Source: Rutstroemia sp. NJR-2017a BVV2
Taxonomy: Eukaryota; Ascomycota; Leotiomycetes; Helotiales; Rutstroemiaceae
Reading direction: 5' to 3'
Length of the DNA: 64,000 bases
Assembly (NCBI GenBank): GCA_002946415.1
Contig: NJPS01000048.1
Span: 558,001 to 622,000 of the forward strand
Part shown: positions 58,357 through 64,000 of the stretch, piece after piece
Position numbering within the stretch: the stretch's first letter is position 1
How the letters are laid out: every line of letters starts with the position of its first letter
The notes under the pieces: model-generated
Seen by the model: the letters and a program-made list of their open reading frames with translations, nothing else
Database searches by the model: none
What the model was told of the DNA's origin: nothing
Made by a program: the position numbers and the translations under genes

Positions 58357-60093
58357 TTATTTGATGATGCCACACTCAGCAATACGATAAGCACGAAGCT
58401 TTCGGGTCCTTGTGAGTCTTCTTCGTCTCACATCCGGTGGTTCCGGTGGTTTAGATGGTCTGACAGCTGCCATTTCTCTGGCCACCTCACTAGGACTTTG
58501 TCCCGCTTCGAGTCTTCTGTAGTACTCTACTTCCCAGTCTACATCCGCTTTAGTCCAAGACAATCTCAGTACTTCGTCTTCTCTTTTAAGAATTTCGACT
58601 TCTCTCATGTCATACTGGAGGAATGGAGTAAGAGTTATTTCATCCGGCAGTGGAACAAACAGATCGTTTTTCTTTTCCTCCATGATCGGCTTCAGTCTCT
58701 TCAACAACTCCAGAGCACTTATTCTATCCTCCGGTAGCTTCGTCAACATGGTGTAATTGAGCTCTTGTAGTCGTCTATCATACACCTCACTCGCATCCAC
58801 GAGTTGAATATCCGACCTTCTATTTAGTCCTCGGACACTCGGACCAGTGCTTCTCGTCGCCCCCCGCATCAGTCCATAGATGAGACATCCGGCAGACCAA
58901 ACATCGTACTTGGCACTCTGATAAGGGTTATCGAAGGCGTCTAGCCAGCTATTTCCATATTGCATATTACGTCTACCGCCAGGTGGTAAGTGAATCGCTA
59001 GTCCGAAGTCAGCTAGCTTCACAATCGGGTAGCGGTTTTTGCCTCGATAACTGCTTGGAAAGTGGAGGAATATGTTGTTTGATTTGATGTCAATCAAGAC
59101 GATCTCTGTTGGTCCATGATACCCTTCACGTCCAATGTAGTCTGGATGTTCTCCGTGGAGGAACGTGAGACCCTCTACTATATCTGCAAAAGCACTCCAG
59201 ATAAACCCTTCAGGGCACATCTTTCCCGAATCGGCGAAATAATTTTCCACGCCTTCCAAGGTGCCTATGTTACAATATCCGAAGATAAGTACATGGAATA
59301 TGTTGTCTCCATCTTCGTCTTCATCCCTTATATACTCTCTCGAGGGCTCGAACGTAAAACCATCGATATCGAGAAAAGCTTCCAGATTGCAAACATTTCG
59401 ATGGCCGTCCTTCATATATTCTAAGTAGTTCTTAGTCTCTTGGAATCTCTTTGTGAACAAGTGTTTCTCTCGCATTTGATTTCTTGACTGAATCGATGCG
59501 TCGCTAGTTCTCGGCAAAGTTGGACTTTTATCAGGCCCTCCCGATTCTGTGTTACTCCAGCTGTCGCTGTCCTCAGCCGAACGATTATATTCATTCCAAT
59601 TTTCCTGTACTTTCATCGCGAATAAACGACCGGTGTTCATGTTGCGAAGTTTATATACTTCACCAAAGCCGCCGCTGGCAATCTTGGCTTCTATATTGAG
59701 CATGTCATTCACGAAGTGTTTGTCTCTTCGAAATCGGTTGGCTCGCATTGGTGAAGCTGCACGAACGTAGCTCAAGCATAAGATACCAATTCTAGGTTCG
59801 GCATCTAATGGATTTGATTCATATTCGTACCACTCACTCGTTTCGGAGGCTGTATAGTCGAAATCGTCTTCGTCCTCGTCCCAATAATTTTTCTCGTTGT
59901 CGTGGCCTTGGGTGCTCTCATCAATTTCTTTATCTTCATATTCTACCACCTCGTTATGTGATCCTTCATTCTCACTCCCTTCCCCGCCAGAACCCGAACA
60001 GTACCTCGAACTAACATGCGGCGTTTCCAACTGTATGTCCTCATCACGATTGAAGTTATCTGCAGAAAAAACATCTTCATCAGATTCTGCCAT
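58357..60093 (-). CDS. Protein kinase-like protein with altered catalytic segment
   Basis: Single-exon protein of 578 residues, start at the ATG for MAESDE. The N-terminal 110 residues are strongly acidic. Kinase-fold marks: glycine loop IASGGFGEVYKL (about residues 138-149), the AMK lysine (Lys161), a long insert in the N-lobe (about 165-235), the catalytic loop LIDIKSNNIFL with Asp335, Lys337 and Asn340, and LADFGLA with DFG at 362-364. The HR of HRD is replaced by LI, and no APE (or GTxxY-APE) follows DFG; instead NPYQSAKYDVWSAGCLIYGLM leads into helix F. All catalytic residues are therefore present but the activation segment is non-standard. Wee1/Nek-like signals appear only in the DxKxxN loop; I cannot assign a subfamily. 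Lies head-to-head with the HET-domain gene. Confidence 0.85.
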   Translation of the reverse strand: MAESDEDVFSADNFNRDEDIQLETPHVSSRYCSGSGGEGSENEGSHNEVVEYEDKEIDESTQGHDNEKNYWDEDEDDFDYTASETSEWYEYESNPLDAEPRIGILCLSYVRAASPMRANRFRRDKHFVNDMLNIEAKIASGGFGEVYKLRNMNTGRLFAMKVQENWNEYNRSAEDSDSWSNTESGGPDKSPTLPRTSDASIQSRNQMREKHLFTKRFQETKNYLEYMKDGHRNVCNLEAFLDIDGFTFEPSREYIRDEDEDGDNIFHVLIFGYCNIGTLEGVENYFADSGKMCPEGFIWSAFADIVEGLTFLHGEHPDYIGREGYHGPTEIVLIDIKSNNIFLHFPSSYRGKNRYPIVKLADFGLAIHLPPGGRRNMQYGNSWLDAFDNPYQSAKYDVWSAGCLIYGLMRGATRSTGPSVRGLNRRSDIQLVDASEVYDRRLQELNYTMLTKLPEDRISALELLKRLKPIMEEKKNDLFVPLPDEITLTPFLQYDMREVEILKREDEVLRLSWTKADVDWEVEYYRRLEAGQSPSEVAREMAAVRPSKPPEPPDVRRRRLTRTRKLRAYRIAECGIIK

Positions 60094-60972
60094 ATCGATG
60101 TGACGCAAAAGGTTAGGTAGGTGTCCGGACTAGGACGTTTGGCTGCGACGAGGCAATGGATTTAATTGCACATTCTGTAGTACAATTATATGTAACAACT
60201 CGACGTCTTAAACCAGGAATTTCATTGTTGATAATGGAACTAGCCGGAATAGCGCAAATTGTAGGGCGCATTTGTGATTGATAACATGCCTTTGTTCCTG
60301 GGCGAACTTCCTTATTTTTTCCCTCGTGGAATCAGACTGCTTTGTGTGAACATGACGCAGCCAGTGATGGTCTTATGAGTGCCACACAATCACTCTGAAG
60401 TATGATTATCATGGCGATGCATTGTCAATCAATTAGATACGGTCCATGCTAGTGTTCTGAACCGAGATTGCACCAATCAGCCTACCAGCGTTGGTGCATG
60501 ATTTCACAAGACCGTGTCCAACAGAGAGTCCCTCTCCAAGTTCATTTTATGAGCCTTTTAGATCCTGAACTCATTCCATCTGGAACTATGTAAGGACTAC
60601 AAAAGACAGGTGCTGAGAATAGAAAATTTGGGGCTAGACATGTCGCACCCTCCCCTAGCTCAGAGCGGTTAAATGCATTCATTCAATTTTGCCTTCTCTA
60701 GACGCGAGATCCTCAGTCGATCAGGAGTATCTGTCTTTTCAAAAAGTGTTTCAAGTGCTCAGGGCCGGTGGATGTTGATTGGTTGTGGGAGCGGAAAGTG
60801 TCCCCAGTAAGCGCCCTCAGTACATAAGCGCTGAAACTAGAGCGTCGGATTGCGGCCCCCATGGGCTGCATAGACGCATATCAAGATCGTCGACTATGTG
60901 CTAGGACGAAGACAAATACTTCTTAGATCCTCTAACATCGAATTTCTATGTTAAAATGCTTCCTATTCTAAT
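60094..60972. promoter_or_regulatory. Divergent region between the kinase-like and HET-domain genes
   Basis: 879 bases. Holds a tRNA-like fragment near 60650 that fails on closer reading. No other feature stands out. Confidence 0.4.
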
Positions 60973-63375
60973 ATGCCAACCCCTGAACACAGCACGCCAA
61001 GCACAGTCGAACTCGCGGAGCGCGCCCGAGAGCGGCTTCGTAGGCTAGTTGAGACATATGAGCCCCCGAAAATGATAGGAACTTATGTTTACGACGATAT
61101 CGACTACAATAATGAGATTCGAATCTTGTGTATCATGCCTGGTCGATCTAGTGCTAACCTGCGTTGTGTTCTGGCACCTGCTTTATTACCCAGTCGTGAT
61201 GATTCTTCAATGAAGCAGTCGCCGAGGTTTCCATTCATCGCTCTTTCATACACTTGGGGCACTGATGACCCGACAAATATTATATTTCTGTCGAAGGAAA
61301 CCTCCAACGCATCTGGAAGCGAGGCAGTGGAGACCGGGGACCAAAATCTTGCAACGAAGTACGTGAGCAATAACCTCATGGCGGCACTTCTTCACTTGAG
61401 ATCTGAGACTGAGGTTGTTAAAGTATGGGCTGATGCTATATGCATCAATCAAAATAGTACCACCGAGAAGACTGTCCAAATATCTAGAATGGAGGAGGTC
61501 TATAGCCAAGCGGAGAAAGTGTGTATCTGGCTGGGTGAGCCCACAATATCCGAGGAAGCAGTGGAGACAAAGAAAGCAGAGGTGGCCCGACAAACATTCG
61601 ACCTCCTGAAAAGCATCTCTGATACAGAGATCCCAGATCAAGTTTTGATGCAAGAAGAATATGTCGAGAACTGGGAACTCATCATCAAACTGATACGGAA
61701 AGATTGGTTTAGTCGACGATGGATCGTTCAAGAATTAGCATTAGCGGCAAATGCTTGGATTCGGTATGGTGATCAGGAAATGCCGTGGCAAGATTTCGCT
61801 CATGCTGTCACTTTGTTCATGGCCAAGTTCCCGGAGATCCAACGAAGTCTAAAGAAGCCTACTAGTGGCGCTGCCGACGGAGTACAGAAGTCCATCGTGT
61901 CTAATGACCAAGATCCTAGAGGCTCAGCAGCAAATGCTCTTATAACTGCTATGAAACGTCTATTTCGGCGTGCCGAGGATGGAGGTGTCGAGAAGCGCCT
62001 GTTGACGATGGAAGCCCTGGTAACGTCATACTTGGTGCCATTTGAGTCTACAGATCCTCGGGATACGATATTTGCTGCTCTATCAATGGCCAGCGATACT
62101 TCGAAGCCTGATACGGACCCGACGACGCGGCAAAAACTCACACGTCTGTGGAGAAAATATACGGCGAGAATGGTCTCTTATTCGGGGATTTTCTGGCCAT
62201 TGACTGGATTTTCTCTAGCACTGGCATATTTTCACTGGAATCGAACTATATACGCTTCGAGTTGGATACTCTGGTTAACATCGCTTTCAATAGCACTCAT
62301 GTGTGCCTTCCTGCTCCAAGTGTTCCCTCCTTCAAGCAAGAGCATGAAGAACCCCTTCCTCACCCAAACCCTGGATCCTCGCCTACAACCAGATTACAAA
62401 AAACCCGTGCTAGACGTATATGCAGATTTCATAGAAACCACCATCGAGAAGTCTCATAGTATCGACATCATAGTCCGAAGCTGGGCAGCTAGTCCTGGCC
62501 GAAGAACCATGCGTGATTATATCTTAAGCGATAAAATTTTCCCCGAAAACGGAGGGTTACCGTCGTGGATATCCGGTATTGCAACACCTCCAGCTGGCGT
62601 TCCGAGACAACAAAAATGGCACATCGCGAATGAGAATAGTTTCGTAGATGGTTCACTTCACAAAAAACAATACAATGCATCTCGCGGCTCGGAACCGCGT
62701 GTCAAGTTCATCAGGTTCGATGATTGTGATGCGAAAGACACTAGTTCCCTCGACCCTCCGCCTGAATTCACGGGTATCCTGGAAGTGGAGGGTTTCCAAC
62801 TCGATATTATAGCTCAGACGTCCTACGCTGTGAATGGCGGTGTCATACCATCCGATGCACTCGAGATGGGCGGATGGAATAAAGACAGACACAAAGAAAA
62901 ACATGATGTTCCCGAAGCTTTATGGCGAACCTTGTGCGGAGACAGGGGTCCTGGTGGTATTCAGCCTCCAAATTGGTATCGGCGGGCTTGTAAGGATTTT
63001 CTCGAGGTAGAAGAATATAATTACGACGGAGATATCTTCACAAATCATCTGAAAGAAAATACCGAGATATCTATGGTACGTGAGTTTGTTGATCGTGTGC
63101 AGTCTGTAGTATGCAATAGGAGATTTTTCCTTACGCGAGGGGCAACGCAATATAGGGGTAAGAGACTGTATGGATTAGGACCGAAACAGCTTCGCGAGGG
63201 TGATGTGATCTGTATACTTCTAGGTTGCACGGTTCCAGTCGTGTTAAGGCGCGACGCAGAAAATCAAGGGAACAGTTGGAAGCTAATTGGCGGATGTTTT
63301 GTATACTCCATGATGGACGGAGAAGCTATGGAACGCAAGTGGGAAAAAAGGACTGAGACGTTTAAGTTGAAATAA
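60973..63375 (+). CDS. Heterokaryon incompatibility (HET) domain protein with internal membrane segment
   Basis: Single-exon protein of 800 residues. The HET domain spans about residues 85-255: the start FIALSYTWG is the classic first block, the second is VWADAICINQNS...QISRMEEVYSQAEKVCIWLGEP, and the third WFSRRWIVQELALA. Such proteins trigger cell death or self/non-self recognition in filamentous fungi. After DPRDTIFAALSMASD (a conserved block) there is an insertion of about 85 residues with two hydrophobic segments (about 402-455: SGIFWPLTGFSLALAYFHW and SSWILWLTSLSIALMCAFLL). After it comes the VYADFIE...HSIDIIVRSWA block usual in the family. The C-terminal 300 residues follow the normal HET arrangement, ending in a GCTVPVVLRR block near a basic tail. 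The membrane insertion is atypical as far as I know. Confidence 0.93.
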   Translation: MPTPEHSTPSTVELAERARERLRRLVETYEPPKMIGTYVYDDIDYNNEIRILCIMPGRSSANLRCVLAPALLPSRDDSSMKQSPRFPFIALSYTWGTDDPTNIIFLSKETSNASGSEAVETGDQNLATKYVSNNLMAALLHLRSETEVVKVWADAICINQNSTTEKTVQISRMEEVYSQAEKVCIWLGEPTISEEAVETKKAEVARQTFDLLKSISDTEIPDQVLMQEEYVENWELIIKLIRKDWFSRRWIVQELALAANAWIRYGDQEMPWQDFAHAVTLFMAKFPEIQRSLKKPTSGAADGVQKSIVSNDQDPRGSAANALITAMKRLFRRAEDGGVEKRLLTMEALVTSYLVPFESTDPRDTIFAALSMASDTSKPDTDPTTRQKLTRLWRKYTARMVSYSGIFWPLTGFSLALAYFHWNRTIYASSWILWLTSLSIALMCAFLLQVFPPSSKSMKNPFLTQTLDPRLQPDYKKPVLDVYADFIETTIEKSHSIDIIVRSWAASPGRRTMRDYILSDKIFPENGGLPSWISGIATPPAGVPRQQKWHIANENSFVDGSLHKKQYNASRGSEPRVKFIRFDDCDAKDTSSLDPPPEFTGILEVEGFQLDIIAQTSYAVNGGVIPSDALEMGGWNKDRHKEKHDVPEALWRTLCGDRGPGGIQPPNWYRRACKDFLEVEEYNYDGDIFTNHLKENTEISMVREFVDRVQSVVCNRRFFLTRGATQYRGKRLYGLGPKQLREGDVICILLGCTVPVVLRRDAENQGNSWKLIGGCFVYSMMDGEAMERKWEKRTETFKLK

Positions 63376-64000
63376 GAAATGATTGTAGGCAACGGTTGGG
63401 TGCTGTCCGCATAAGTATTGGAATATGCTGAATACCGGCATGTAGGAAATTCTACAGCTCAGAGCCTTACCTTGAGTGAGGCTTTTGAATTCTAAATCTT
63501 CAACTCTTTGACGACTTAGCATTGAGAGGAGTTTTCATCACATCTATATAATAGCCAAACCGGTAATCTCATATGATGGATGGTACAAGTATTACCGCCA
63601 TGAAGGACTGCCTTCCACAGCGCGAGTCCGCGACCGAAAAGACTACGAATAAAAGTGACAAGAGATGGAACTCACTTTGACCGGATTCTACAGTCGGGAA
63701 AGAGCACTATTTAAGTAGACGAGGCTCCGCACCGGACATAGCGAGGATGTGACTATAACGTGGCATACTAGTTCTTGCGGAGAGATTCTAATGTAATGCG
63801 ATCCGCATGTGAAAATGGAAAAGTGAGGGGCAGGAATCCGCAGCAGTACGACGGAATTTGTAGAGCCTCATATTAGCCTCATATTAGCCTCATATTAGCC
63901 CCAATCATTCCAGTAAATAGTTTTACGGCAGTTGTGTGCGCTGCTGTGAGACGGTTGCAATACCCATTGTATTGAGTGATGCTGGTGTTTTTGACGCAGA
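63376..64000. other. Region downstream of the HET gene with an 11-base triplication
   Basis: No gene supported up to the window end. Carries the GCCTCATATTA triplication. Confidence 0.5.
63865..63897. repeat. GCCTCATATTA, three exact tandem copies
   Basis: Three 11-base units at 63865-63875, 63876-63886 and 63887-63897. Confidence 0.96.

Noticed and set aside
60640..60735. tRNA-like stretch (TAGCTCAG followed by a GATCC-type arm)
   Set aside because: Stems do not pair: no matching D stem, anticodon stem or acceptor, and no clear TTCRA loop.

Overview
The window looks like nuclear chromosomal DNA of a filamentous ascomycete (Pezizomycotina), most likely a leotiomycete. The evidence is protein-coding genes split by short introns (about 42-340 bases, mostly GTRNGY donors and CTAAY-like branch sites), a HET-domain gene, a fungal rhodopsin-domain gene, several APC/MFS transporters, and moderate GC with long gene-free stretches rich in simple repeats. 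The species assignment is inference only.

Layout, left to right. (1) 1-9367: the 3' part of PRP5 (spliceosomal DEAD-box helicase), a small putatively myristoylated protein, a ten-finger C2H2 factor resembling the Zap1/ZafA zinc regulators, and RPL35 with micro-exons. (2) 10498-17702, all on the minus strand: an unrecognised protein ending in a CaaX-like CCIM, a GNAT acetyltransferase and an APC-family permease. (3) 19268-28554: a seven-helix rhodopsin-domain protein, DUS4 tRNA dihydrouridine synthase in six exons, a large low-complexity Cys-cluster protein and a serine beta-lactamase/LovD-type hydrolase. (4) 29164-36177: a CECR5-like HAD protein, an aldo-keto reductase and an incompletely resolved Ser/Thr-rich membrane protein. 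(5) 36178-47677: 11.5 kb with no gene I can support, full of short tandem repeats, ending at a C2H2 factor. (6) 50734-55200: CLF1 and PRP31, two spliceosome genes fired divergently from a 233-base gap. (7) 56001-63375: an MFS transporter, a kinase-like protein and a HET-domain protein that diverges from the kinase gene.

Functionally, three separate spliceosome components (PRP5, CLF1, PRP31), a ribosomal protein and a tRNA modification enzyme give the window an RNA-metabolism flavour, mixed with ordinary transport and metabolic genes. Most gene models below were assembled by hand from splice sites whose phases agree and whose joined proteins are continuous with the families.

I did not find a convincing new multi-gene system. 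The best leads are the divergent kinase-like/HET pair, the CaaX-tailed unknown protein, the small acyl-anchor protein, the shared CLF1/PRP31 promoter with a palindromic CACGTG, and the repeat-rich 11.5 kb desert.
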